NCBI GenBank assembly: GCA_023133655.1
Contig: JAGLWB010000388.1
Coordinates: forward strand, 1 to 49,091
Length of the DNA stretch: 49,091 nucleotides
Source: Bacteroidales bacterium
GTDB lineage: Bacteria > Bacteroidota > Bacteroidia > Bacteroidales > JAGONC01
Direction of reading: 5' to 3'
Below the pieces are notes generated by a model, which was given only the letters and a program-made list of their open reading frames with translations, searched no databases and was not told the DNA's origin. This document shows, one piece after another, positions 1 through 8,233 of this stretch. A program made the translations under genes and the position numbers. Position 1 is the first letter of the stretch. Every line of letters starts with the position of its first letter.

Positions 1-323
1 TCAAATCCTGAACTTGTTAGCCTTTCATCAATATTGTCGAATAATGATTTTGTAAATTCAGGTTCTGCTTTGCTTTCCGATAAATGAGCAAAAGAGTGTA
101 AAATTATTTTTTTTGTATTGTTCTTACCTGCAATCCATTTCAGGTTTTTCAATAACTTCTTTTTAACAGCTGTTTCGTTTTCCTCATCTTCTTTTTCAAC
201 ATGAATAAAGGCAGCCTGAATGTTTTTATATTCTTTTTCTTCTGAGAAATCCTCTGCCGATTCAATTGTTTTAATCGTAGGTTTAAAAGAAAAATCAGTC
301 ATATAGATCATTAACAATTTCAT
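1..323 (-). CDS. Stand-alone archaeal-type threonyl-tRNA synthetase editing-domain protein (partial, runs off window start)
   Basis: Reverse-strand translation from ATG at 323: MKLLMIYMTDFSFKPTIKTIESAEDFSEEKEYKNIQAAFIHVEKEDEENETAVKKKLLKNLKWIAGKNNTKKIILHSFAHLSESKAEPEF... resembles the tRNA-Thr_ED family (AFxxVEKxDEEN ... PxAHLS pattern). Open to the window edge. Confidence 0.7.
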   Translation of the reverse strand, partial: MKLLMIYMTDFSFKPTIKTIESAEDFSEEKEYKNIQAAFIHVEKEDEENETAVKKKLLKNLKWIAGKNNTKKIILHSFAHLSESKAEPEFTKSLFDNIDERLTSSGF

Positions 324-372
324 AATTATAGAGTTTAAATTTTACACACCCCTTCCATCAAACATCAAAATT

Positions 373-477
373 CTATTGATAATTTTTCTTTTTAAGCAGA
401 TACCTTATCAGCTGAAACGCAATGATGATTAACAAGGGCCAGGCAATAAGCCAAATTATTGATTCTAAATAGTTCAT
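373..477 (-). CDS. Small single-TM protein downstream of cydB, CydX-like (MNYLESIIWLIAWPLLIIIAFQLIRYLLKKKNYQ)
   Basis: 34-codon ORF, ATG at 477-475, stop TAG at 375-373, 20 nt after the cydB stop. One hydrophobic helix with a basic C-terminus. Missing from the ORF track because of its length. Confidence 0.6.
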   Translation of the reverse strand: MNYLESIIWLIAWPLLIIIAFQLIRYLLKKKNYQ

Positions 478-497
478 GGTCTTTTATTTTTTATGTA

Positions 498-1652
498 TCA
501 ATACTTCATTGTGTCATTTTCAATATCAGCTTCATTCACTTTTTGTTTATTCAATGATTTCCAGGAGTACCAGATATATGCTACTACAAAAGGGACTAAT
601 AAAGAAACATAACTCATAGTAGTAAGCGTATATTTACTTGAGGAGGCATTATGAATGGTCAATGAACTTTGCAGATCAAAAGTTGATGGGTAAAAGGCCG
701 TATTATTAAGACCCGCCAGCATTAGAATTGAAAAGACCGTTAATACTGTTCCAGCTCCAGCAAACCAAATTCCTTTTGATGAAATTTTAAAAGCCCCAAG
801 AAAAATGCCGGATAATACCCCTACAACACCTGCCAACAAGAGGATCAACACTAATGGCATCTCTAAAAGATTATGCAGGTACTTGAATTTTTCCAGAAAT
901 ACCACCTTCGTATCAGGATCAACAGCAAATCCTTCTCGTGTCAATATCAAATCAATGAATAATAAAAAAAATCCAAGAAATGCAGCACTACATATTTTCA
1001 CTGTTTTAGCTGCACGTTGAATGATTTCGGAATGATCGATATTATTTATAAAATAGAGCATTGCCAAAACCCGGGCCAGGAAAAACACGGCCAGCCCGAG
1101 TGATAAATTAGTAATGTTAAATGCTGCTTCAAGCCCATGGGTGGCTGTTTCCCAGCGAGAAATAACCGGATCAGATACATTTGTGATATTCATTTTATCA
1201 ACAGAGAATTCTGAACCGGTGAAAAAGGTTCCCACAGCTACACCTATTAAAATGGTGCTTAATAAACCGTTGATAAACAGAAAAGTATCATACGTTTTAC
1301 GGCCCAGGAAATTGTTTGCTTTTGTGCGATACTCATAAGAAACAGCCTGAATTATAAAACTAAATAATATAAGCATCCACACCCAGTATGCACCCCCAAA
1401 GCTGGTTGAATAAAACAAAGGAAATGAAGCAAAAAAAGCTCCTCCGAAAGTCACAAGGGTTGTAAAAGTCAGGTCCCATTTTCGCCCGATGGAGTTAATT
1501 AATAAAGAACGTTCTTTATCGTTTTTAGCTAATTGCCTTATTAATGTTTGCCCACCTTGAACAAACATTAAAAAAATCAGAAGGGCAGCCAATAATGATA
1601 CGATAATCCACCAATAAGCTTGTAAAACCGGATAAGATAAATTACTAAACAT
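498..1652 (-). CDS. cydB: Cytochrome bd ubiquinol oxidase subunit II
   Basis: ORF translation typical of CydB; overlaps the end of cydA. Confidence 0.95.
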   Translation of the reverse strand: MFSNLSYPVLQAYWWIIVSLLAALLIFLMFVQGGQTLIRQLAKNDKERSLLINSIGRKWDLTFTTLVTFGGAFFASFPLFYSTSFGGAYWVWMLILFSFIIQAVSYEYRTKANNFLGRKTYDTFLFINGLLSTILIGVAVGTFFTGSEFSVDKMNITNVSDPVISRWETATHGLEAAFNITNLSLGLAVFFLARVLAMLYFINNIDHSEIIQRAAKTVKICSAAFLGFFLLFIDLILTREGFAVDPDTKVVFLEKFKYLHNLLEMPLVLILLLAGVVGVLSGIFLGAFKISSKGIWFAGAGTVLTVFSILMLAGLNNTAFYPSTFDLQSSLTIHNASSSKYTLTTMSYVSLLVPFVVAYIWYSWKSLNKQKVNEADIENDTMKY

Positions 1653-3174
1653 GGCTTCCTCCTTCCTCTGGACCCTTTTTTATTTGGGTGATTAAAATTT
1701 TAACTTCTGCTATTAATAAGATGGTGAAAAGTGCTAAAAAAATAAAAAATGTTGTTTGGACAGAACCAACACTAAGATGTGAAGTGGAAACACCAACCGG
1801 TAATATATTCTGAATCGTCCAGGGCTGGCGGCCAACTTCAGCCACTACCCATCCCAATTCAGAAGCGATTAATCCAAAAAGGAAAGACCAAACGGATATA
1901 CGCAAAAGCAATTTGCTTTTTCCAATCTTATCCTTCAGGCTTGCATACAGAAGCCAGGCAAACAATAGGATGAAAAACAAGCCAAGTCCAACCATAATAT
2001 GAAACGAGTAAAAGGTCAGGTGGACATTCGGAACAATATCTTCTTTGTTTTCAAAATACCCATATCCGAAATGGCTGTAATTTTCTTCGAACTCCTTTAA
2101 TTTCAGGCTGGTCATCTCTTCATTACCCTCATTTTTAGCCTTTTTATAATCAGCCAGGGCCTGAATTGATATTTTCCCTTTTTTCATCCGGGTTTCAGCC
2201 GGGAGTATACCCTGCTCAGCATTCCCGTTAACTAAGTCGTTGATTCCGGGAACAAATGCATTAACATCTTTAAATGCAAGTACTGATAATAAACCCGGTA
2301 ATCTTACTCCCTTAAAATTGCTATTGTTCTTTTCGTTATTCAAAAATCCCAAAGCATTCAAATCAGCTTTTTCTTCTCCATCATACAATCCTTCCATCGC
2401 TGCCAGTTTCATTGGTTGTGTTTGTGCTACATCATAAGCAGAGCTGTCGCCTGTGAAAGCAACGAATAGCGAAGCAAGCAATCCGAATACTGAAGCGATC
2501 AAAATACTTTTTTTTGCAAAAAGCAAATGCCTGTTTTTTAAAATATACCAGGCACTCACTGCAACAACAAATAAGGCACCAACTATATACGCCTGAGATA
2601 CTGTATGCAAAAACTTAAACACCGCAGTAGGAGAGAGTGCAATTTCAAAAAAATCAACCATCTCGTTTCTTACCGTATCCGGGTTGAATTTCATTCCGAC
2701 AGGATTTTGCATCCATGCATTGGCAATTAATATCCATAATGCTGACAAGTTAGAGCCGAAAGCCACCAACCAGGAAGAAACCATATGAAATTTTTCACTC
2801 ACCCTGTCCCAGCCAAAAAACATTACGGCAATAAATGTTGATTCCAGAAAAAAGGCCAGGATTCCCTCTATGGCAAGAGGAGCTCCAAAAATATCGCCTA
2901 CAAACCAGGAATAATTCGACCAGTTTGTTCCGAACTCAAATTCAAGGATAATCCCTGTCGCAACGCCGATCGCAAAATTTATCCCGAACAGTTTCATCCA
3001 GAACTTTGTCATTTTCTTCCACTTTTCATCTCTTGTTCTGTAATATATCGTGTGCATAAAAGCTACAATAAATGACAAGCCCAGAGTAAGCGGAACAAAA
3101 ATCCAATGGTACATTGCTGTCAGGGCAAACTGAGCCCGTGACCAATCAACCAGAGAAATATCAAAATGATCCAT
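1645..3174 (-). CDS. cydA: Cytochrome bd ubiquinol oxidase subunit I
   Basis: N-terminus DWSRAQFALTAMYHWIFVPLTLGLS, GRQPW motif (EVGRQPWTIQ). Confidence 0.97.
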   Translation of the reverse strand: MDHFDISLVDWSRAQFALTAMYHWIFVPLTLGLSFIVAFMHTIYYRTRDEKWKKMTKFWMKLFGINFAIGVATGIILEFEFGTNWSNYSWFVGDIFGAPLAIEGILAFFLESTFIAVMFFGWDRVSEKFHMVSSWLVAFGSNLSALWILIANAWMQNPVGMKFNPDTVRNEMVDFFEIALSPTAVFKFLHTVSQAYIVGALFVVAVSAWYILKNRHLLFAKKSILIASVFGLLASLFVAFTGDSSAYDVAQTQPMKLAAMEGLYDGEEKADLNALGFLNNEKNNSNFKGVRLPGLLSVLAFKDVNAFVPGINDLVNGNAEQGILPAETRMKKGKISIQALADYKKAKNEGNEEMTSLKLKEFEENYSHFGYGYFENKEDIVPNVHLTFYSFHIMVGLGLFFILLFAWLLYASLKDKIGKSKLLLRISVWSFLFGLIASELGWVVAEVGRQPWTIQNILPVGVSTSHLSVGSVQTTFFIFLALFTILLIAEVKILITQIKKGPEEGGSHV

Positions 3175-3184
3175 AATACATCAT

Positions 3185-3388
3185 TTAATTATTTATTAAT
3201 TGTTCAAACACATAATCACCCTTTTCTTTATCAGTTTCAAATTTTGAATTCAAAAAATCAGGGAAAAAGAATATTCTTAAGACGAAAAGTATAATGAATA
3301 GTTTTACCAATATTATGATCCATAGCCTTACGCTATGCCTCGACATATTTTTAAACCCATCAATATAGAAATAGAATACTTTTTTCAT
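3185..3388 (-). CDS. DUF4492 small membrane protein, cyd-operon associated
   Basis: 67 aa with the FYxDGFKxM...LWxIILxKLFIxxFxLxxFFFPxFLNSKFxxDxEK pattern typical of DUF4492 next to cydA in Bacteroidota. Confidence 0.85.
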   Translation of the reverse strand: MKKVFYFYIDGFKNMSRHSVRLWIIILVKLFIILFVLRIFFFPDFLNSKFETDKEKGDYVFEQLINN

Positions 3389-3425
3389 TTCCTCATTTAT
3401 AAAGAAAACTATGAACCGGCTATCA

Positions 3426-3449
3426 AACCGACAGGTTAACCCGTCGGTT
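3426..3449. repeat. REP-like hairpin AACCGACAGGTT/AACCCGTCGGTT
   Basis: 12-bp stem with one mismatch; the right part plus flank (CCCGTCGGTTCATGTT, 3440-3455) is the exact reverse complement of 15101-15116. Confidence 0.7.
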
Positions 3450-3467
3450 CATGTTAGTTTCATCTGC

Positions 3468-3806
3468 TTAGAATTCCTTCAATTCATTTTTTTTATACGC
3501 TTCATAAGCTTCTTTAACAGTCATTTCACCTGCGCCTATGTATATTTTAATGCCGGCTCTTTCCAGAACTGTTGCCGCATTACCCCCGGGCCCATTTCCT
3601 GTAATTAATAGGCCGGGATTCAATTCAAACAACTTTTGGGCTGTTTGAGGGCCTGCACCATGTGCTACACCTTCGACGTCCCTATTATCAAACTGTGTGA
3701 ATTCATCAGTTTCATCATCATAAACGAGAAAAAATTCTGTTCTTCCAAAGCGTGGATCCATCATAGAATCCCACGTTGTTCCTTTTGCTGTGAATGCTAT
3801 TTTCAT
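3468..3806 (-). CDS. NifX/NifB-like dinitrogenase iron-molybdenum cofactor biosynthesis family protein
   Basis: 112 aa MKIAFTAKG..WDSMMDPRFGRTEFFLVYD..., GPQTAQKLFELNPGLLITGNGPGGNA. Confidence 0.85.
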   Translation of the reverse strand: MKIAFTAKGTTWDSMMDPRFGRTEFFLVYDDETDEFTQFDNRDVEGVAHGAGPQTAQKLFELNPGLLITGNGPGGNAATVLERAGIKIYIGAGEMTVKEAYEAYKKNELKEF

Positions 3807-3844
3807 TTCAATTCTTTTAATTAATTTTTACTAATTGTCAATTG

Positions 3845-4726
3845 TCAATTATTAATTGTCAATTGTTTTACTTTGCTCCAACTTTCTGTTAAAATTGTTT
3901 GTAATTGGCCTTTATCAAATTCAACAATTGTCTGCCCGACTGTCATTGCTTTTGTAAAATTATCATCATAGGGCAAATTTGAAATATGGGCAATATTTTC
4001 TTTTTTAAGAAATTCCCCAATCTCTTTTGTCACATTTTCATTGATATCGAATTTATTGATTATACAACCTGCTTTGATATTAAACTTTTTAACCAGTTTG
4101 TATACCCTTTTTAGATCATGCAAACCAGAAACCGAAGGCTCGGTCACCAGAACCACAAAGTTGGCTCCTGAGAGGGATGAAACAACAGGGCAACCAACTC
4201 CCGGGGAACCATCAATAATGATAAAATCACTATTTCTGTTTTTTGCAAGCAGCTTGGCTTCGTTTTTCACTTTTGCAACAAGCTTTCCTGAGTTATCTGC
4301 ACCAATGGCAAGCTTTGCATGTACCATTACGCTGCCGGTTTTGATGTTCGAAATATACCACTGGCCAACATTTTGACTTTCGTTTGTTATAGCATTCGTT
4401 GGGCAAACACGTGCACAATAGCCACATCCTTCACAATCTAACGGTTGAACTATGTATTGAGTATCTATAATAGGAATGGCGTCAAAACGACAAACCTCAG
4501 CGCATTTACCACACTTAATGCACTCATCCTGATTAATTATGGCAACCTCGCCACTGTAGAAATCTTCTGCTTTGGAAAAATCGGGTTGTAAAAGAAGATG
4601 CATATCTGCAGCATCAACGTCGCAATCAGCTACAACGGTTTCCTCTCCACCCAAATATGCAAACGATGCAGTTACAGATGTTTTCCCCGTGCCCCCCTTC
4701 CCTGAAATAACAACTATCTCTTTCAT
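3845..4726 (-). CDS. MinD/Mrp-family P-loop ATPase with inserted 2x[4Fe-4S] ferredoxin domain
   Basis: Deviant Walker A SGKGGTGKTSVTA; CIKCGKCAEVCRFDAI and CEGCGYCARVCPTNAI; IIDGSPGVGCPV. Confidence 0.92.
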   Translation of the reverse strand: MKEIVVISGKGGTGKTSVTASFAYLGGEETVVADCDVDAADMHLLLQPDFSKAEDFYSGEVAIINQDECIKCGKCAEVCRFDAIPIIDTQYIVQPLDCEGCGYCARVCPTNAITNESQNVGQWYISNIKTGSVMVHAKLAIGADNSGKLVAKVKNEAKLLAKNRNSDFIIIDGSPGVGCPVVSSLSGANFVVLVTEPSVSGLHDLKRVYKLVKKFNIKAGCIINKFDINENVTKEIGEFLKKENIAHISNLPYDDNFTKAMTVGQTIVEFDKGQLQTILTESWSKVKQLTINN

Positions 4727-5565
4727 AATATATGCTCTATAATTCCATCCAACTGTTGTTTTACTTCAGGGAGTTTCCTGTAAATTAATTCACCTGAAGA
4801 ATAGAGCTCAGCAATTTTACGGCTATTGGGGATTTTTGCAAGAATTGGGATATTCTCCTCTTTACAATACCTGAGTACATCATCATTGCCAATACCAAAA
4901 CGATTAACCACCACGCCTGTTTCCTTCTTTAACTCCTTCATTGTTTCCACTGCCAGTTTTAGATCATGCAGTCCAAAAGGGGTTGGCTCTGTAACCAGAA
5001 TAACAAAATCAGCATCTTTTGTTGCTTCAATCACCGGGCATGAAGTCCCCGGCGGTGCATCGTATAGTTTAATTATTTCATTTGGAAAATGACGGTCAAC
5101 ATAATCAAGCGTCTGGGAAATTAGCGGTACTGCCTGTTCCTGGCCAATCTCAAGCCTGCTTTCAATAAAAGTAAGTTTATTTCTATGGTAATGACTCAGC
5201 TCGCCCATTTTTTGTGGAATCATTGGTAAAGCATCTGTTGGGCATAATTCCGAACAGGCATAACAACTATGGCACAATTCAGGGAAGACCAAAATTTGAG
5301 TTCCCAGTTGGATCACTGCATGAAAATTACAAACCTTCTGACAAATTCCGCATAACGTACACTTATCCTCAATCCATTCAGGTATCATTTTGAATTTGTC
5401 TTCTTTTTTAACCAAATCAGCATTAATGAATAATCCTGAATTTGGCTCTTCTACATCGAGATCCGTCAAAACTACCTCCTCTTTTTCCGCCAGGTAACTT
5501 GCCAGATTAGTTGCCAATGTTGTTTTTCCGGTCCCTCCTTTTCCACTTGCAATAGCAATCTTCAT
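4723..5565 (-). CDS. MinD/Mrp-family P-loop ATPase with inserted 2x[4Fe-4S] ferredoxin domain (paralog)
   Basis: ASGKGGTGKTTLATNLA; CTLCGICQKVCNFHAV, CHSCYACSELCPTDAL; overlaps the next gene by 4 nt. Confidence 0.92.
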   Translation of the reverse strand: MKIAIASGKGGTGKTTLATNLASYLAEKEEVVLTDLDVEEPNSGLFINADLVKKEDKFKMIPEWIEDKCTLCGICQKVCNFHAVIQLGTQILVFPELCHSCYACSELCPTDALPMIPQKMGELSHYHRNKLTFIESRLEIGQEQAVPLISQTLDYVDRHFPNEIIKLYDAPPGTSCPVIEATKDADFVILVTEPTPFGLHDLKLAVETMKELKKETGVVVNRFGIGNDDVLRYCKEENIPILAKIPNSRKIAELYSSGELIYRKLPEVKQQLDGIIEHIL

Positions 5566-5576
5566 CTCATTAAATC

Positions 5577-5915
5577 TTAATGATCACACAGGTTTTCTCC
5601 GCTCTCAAGTTGATTAGCCAAATATTGTTCAACAAGTTTTACCGGATTTTCAGAATTAATACCTATAAATACCTCTATATTATTTTGCGCAAACAGGTCT
5701 TGTGCTTTCATTCCCATCCCTCCTGAAATGATAGTACTAACACCAAGTTCAGCTAAAAATCGCGGATAGGTACCGGGCTGATGTATCGGTGGATTAAAAA
5801 ATTTAAGATTTAAGATTTTCTGGTCTTCTGTCTCAACTACTGCAAATTTTTCGCAGTGGCCAAAATGAGCACAAAGATTCCCATCAATAGTGGGAATAGC
5901 AAATAATTTATTCAT
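5577..5915 (-). CDS. NifX/NifB-like dinitrogenase iron-molybdenum cofactor family protein
   Basis: MNKLFAIPTIDGNLCAHFGHCEKFAVVETEDQK...GTYPRFLAELGVSTIISGGMGMKAQDLF. Confidence 0.88.
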   Translation of the reverse strand: MNKLFAIPTIDGNLCAHFGHCEKFAVVETEDQKILNLKFFNPPIHQPGTYPRFLAELGVSTIISGGMGMKAQDLFAQNNIEVFIGINSENPVKLVEQYLANQLESGENLCDH

Positions 5916-5924
5916 TGTAAATTA

Positions 5925-6146
5925 TTATTTATTTAACAATTCTTCTCTGATCATAGTTTTCCCACATTCGGGGCATTTAAGTGTTGTACACTTCACCCCT
6001 TGTTGATGTGGGACTTTTGCACCGCATTTTGCACATACACAATAACCGCCTACGCCAAATGCACCGCCTTTATTTCGGCCACGGCCACCGCCACGTCCCA
6101 AGCCTCTTCCGCCGCCTGGGTTAATATTTCTTCCGAAATTATTCAT
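5925..6146 (-). CDS. Gly-rich N-terminus plus zinc-ribbon small protein
   Basis: 73 aa: GGGRGLGRGGGRGRNKGG then CVCAKCGAKVPHQQGVKCTTLKCPECGKTM. Confidence 0.8.
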   Translation of the reverse strand: MNNFGRNINPGGGRGLGRGGGRGRNKGGAFGVGGYCVCAKCGAKVPHQQGVKCTTLKCPECGKTMIREELLNK

Positions 6147-6176
6147 TTTATCATTTTTTTAGTTAATAATTTAGAT

Positions 6177-6192
6177 TTGATTCTAGAATCAA
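6177..6192. promoter_or_regulatory. Perfect 16-bp palindrome TTGATTCTAGAATCAA upstream of the Gly-rich Zn-ribbon gene
   Basis: Read directly; 31 nt upstream of the start codon at 6146. Operator function is inference. Confidence 0.45.
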
Positions 6193-6219
6193 GTGTGTAA
6201 TTAAATTCCCCCTTCCCAA

Positions 6220-6327
6220 CCTTCCCCACGGGGAAGGAGTTATCAACTTTTCATCCCCTTTACCCACGGGGGGCAGGATTTGTCAATTTCTTCATCCCCC
6301 TTCCCCCGTGGGGAAAAGGGTTAGGAA
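6220..6327. repeat. C/G-tract hairpin cluster (three imperfect CCCCTTcCCC...GGGGaAGG units)
   Basis: CCTTCCCC-AC-GGGGAAGG at 6220-6237, followed by two related units (CCCCTTTACCCACGGGGGGCAGG; CCCCCTTCCCCCGTGGGGAAAAGGG). Confidence 0.6.
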
Positions 6328-6356
6328 TAGGGGGAGGAAAAGTGTAAAAAAAATGA

Positions 6357-6677
6357 TTACTCTTTTCCTTCAACTTTTTTAAGCTGTTCCTCTAATGATG
6401 ACACCTGGTCTTTAAGAACCCTGATCTCATTTTCGATTACAGTCTTCTCCTTAACATTTGGGGCAGTTTCATCAAAAAAATATCCACGGCCATATCCAAA
6501 TCCTCTTCCCAATCCTCTTCCATAACCGAACCCTCGGCCAAACCCACGGCCAAATCCTCTTCCGTACCCTCTTCCCAAATTTGAGAAGGTACTTCGATCA
6601 TTCCCAACGCAAAGTCCCATCTGCCTTCCTGTTAGCGGGCCCATTCCTTCAGGCCCTGTTTTGTCTCTTCCTGGCAT
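6357..6677 (-). CDS. DUF5320-type protein (MPGRDKTGPEGMGPLTGRQMGLC... Gly/Arg/Tyr-rich)
   Basis: Family-typical N-terminus begins at the internal ATG 6677-6675 rather than the ORF-track start 6740; C-terminal coiled coil. Confidence 0.85.
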   Translation of the reverse strand: MPGRDKTGPEGMGPLTGRQMGLCVGNDRSTFSNLGRGYGRGFGRGFGRGFGYGRGLGRGFGYGRGYFFDETAPNVKEKTVIENEIRVLKDQVSSLEEQLKKVEGKE

Positions 6678-7134
6678 AATTACCTCCTTTTTTAAAGTTT
6701 CTATTAGTACAGCATCTACCATGTCCAAACCCTCCCGCAAGGTTTATTAAATTTTGGGATTTACAAGCAGGACATTCCGTAAATGCATTTTCTATACTTA
6801 TTTCAAACATATACCCACAATCCACGCAGCGAATAATATTATTTCTGAAATGCACATTTCCGCCTTCTATTGTTAAGAGTTTCCCCTGAATAATAAAGTC
6901 AGCAATTTTTTTTCTCGCTTTTTCAATCAGCCTGGTAAAAGTTGAACGTGAAATCTCCATTTCGTCCGCTGCTTCAATATGCGGTAAGCCAACAAAATCA
7001 GCTAATCTGAAAGCTTCATATTCATCCAGCGAGAGTTTAGTTTGCTTTAATGATCTTCCGGCAACCCCAACAGGTTTAAACTCTGAAAACATGGGAGGGT
7101 TATGAATAATTCTTTCCTTTTCCGGCCTGGCCAT
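6649..7134 (-). CDS. UPF0251/DUF134 family helix-turn-helix protein with C-terminal Zn ribbon
   Basis: MARPEKERIIHNPPMFSEFKPVGV...LSLDEYEAFRLADFVGLPHIEAADEMEISRSTFTRLIEKARKKIADF; CVDCGYMFEIS...CPACKS. Confidence 0.92.
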   Translation of the reverse strand: MARPEKERIIHNPPMFSEFKPVGVAGRSLKQTKLSLDEYEAFRLADFVGLPHIEAADEMEISRSTFTRLIEKARKKIADFIIQGKLLTIEGGNVHFRNNIIRCVDCGYMFEISIENAFTECPACKSQNLINLAGGFGHGRCCTNRNFKKGGNYARKRQNRA

Positions 7135-7160
7135 AATTCATTTATATTTACTATTCGCTG

Positions 7161-7192
7161 CAAAGGTAATGCACTTATGTTCATAATACAAA
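7161..7192 (-). promoter_or_regulatory. Bacteroidota sigma-ABfr-type promoter for the DUF134-Mrp-NifX operon
   Basis: Minus strand reads TTTG-N20-TACCTTTG, matching -33 TTTG / -7 TAnnTTTG, just upstream of the DUF134 start. Confidence 0.75.
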
Positions 7193-7419
7193 TTTTTTAG
7201 AAAAATAATTAATTTTTTTTAGAAGGGAACAAAAATTAAAAAATGCAGCACTCAAAATATAAACCAACCCAACGGAAATCAATGGTTACAGAAAAGATTT
7301 TGTGGCCGTACAAAAATCACGGAAAGAAACATTACCCTTCGCAAAGGGACCTGATCATTTGCTTCGTATTAAACCCAGAGGGTTTGTATATTTATAGCAA
7401 ACAGAGCGTTAAAGGTTGC

Positions 7420-7443
7420 ATATGACCCCGGCCGGGGTCATAT
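7420..7443. repeat. Perfect 24-bp palindrome ATATGACCCCGGCCGGGGTCATAT
   Basis: Read directly. Confidence 0.8.
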
Positions 7444-7497
7444 TTTTCTCACCATTTTGTTTCCTATAGACATTCGATGCCTCTGGCATCTCAACAC

Positions 7498-7530
7498 AAG
7501 TGTCAGGCACTTTAAAAATGCCCGACACTT
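7498..7530. repeat. REP-like hairpin AAGTGTCAGGCA-ctttaaaaa-TGCCCGACACTT
   Basis: 12-bp stem with a single mismatch. Confidence 0.6.
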
Positions 7531-7580
7531 CCACGAGAATTGTTATGGTTAATCTGGTTAACCGGGAAAATTAAATGGTA

Positions 7581-7763
7581 TTAAATGGCATTTAACCAAA
7601 GGGTTTTATTATTATACTTCTGTAGCAGCCTTCTCACCAAGTTCGTTTTTCCAACCTGCCTCGGACCAGGTAAAAGAATGGTTTTTCCAGTAAAAAACCT
7701 GCTATGGATTAGCTCTTCGAGTGTTCTTTTAATCATTCTGGTGATTATGATCGACAAATACAC
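7581..7763 (-). pseudogene. Truncated N-terminal fragment of an AAA_14/DUF4143-type ATPase
   Basis: 60 aa with MIKRTLEELIHSRFFTGKTILLPGPRQVGKTNLVRRLL (Walker A GPRQVGKT), then an early stop; no downstream ATPase body. Confidence 0.6.
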
Positions 7764-8233
7764 GTAAATATGTCGAAAGTAATCGATAATAAATAATATT
7801 TTTTCAATATGTGGTTATGTTGACAATAACAGGAATATTAATAAGAAACAAGAATATCGCCTAATTCCTTTCTATCCAAGTGACCCACAAAAAAAGTTGT
7901 CGCTCGATGCGGCATCCATTTTTATTGTCGATTGTCAATTTTCAATTGTCGATGTTCAATTTTTTTGTGGGATTAAAGTGATATTAAGGTTTTGTGAAAT
8001 ATTACCACTTGCTGTTCAAACTCATCCTAGCAGGACTATTAACACAGCCTTTTTAATTAAATTTTCTTTCCAAAATTGACAATCACCTAATTCCTCTTCA
8101 TTGGTTTATCTGAAATGATAAATCAGGAAATTTAATCAGGAAGATGAATAAGAAATAACCAATAAGAAATAAAAAATCAGGAAAAATCATCGAAAATCAC
8201 ATCGAAAATCGACAACCGACAATTGACAATCGC

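Noticed and set aside
805-1338. Plus-strand ORFs of 71 and 74 aa inside cydB
   Set aside because: Antisense to a clear cydB coding region; no recognisable domain.
6220-6327. Possible CRISPR array
   Set aside because: Three degenerate hairpin units of unequal spacing with no conserved repeat/spacer structure and no cas genes.
6458-6679. Plus-strand ORF antisense to the DUF5320 gene
   Set aside because: Low-complexity mirror of the Gly/Arg-rich minus-strand gene.
7243-7425. 60-aa plus-strand ORF in the gene-poor stretch
   Set aside because: No recognisable domain, ordinary chance length, adjacent to repeat sequences.
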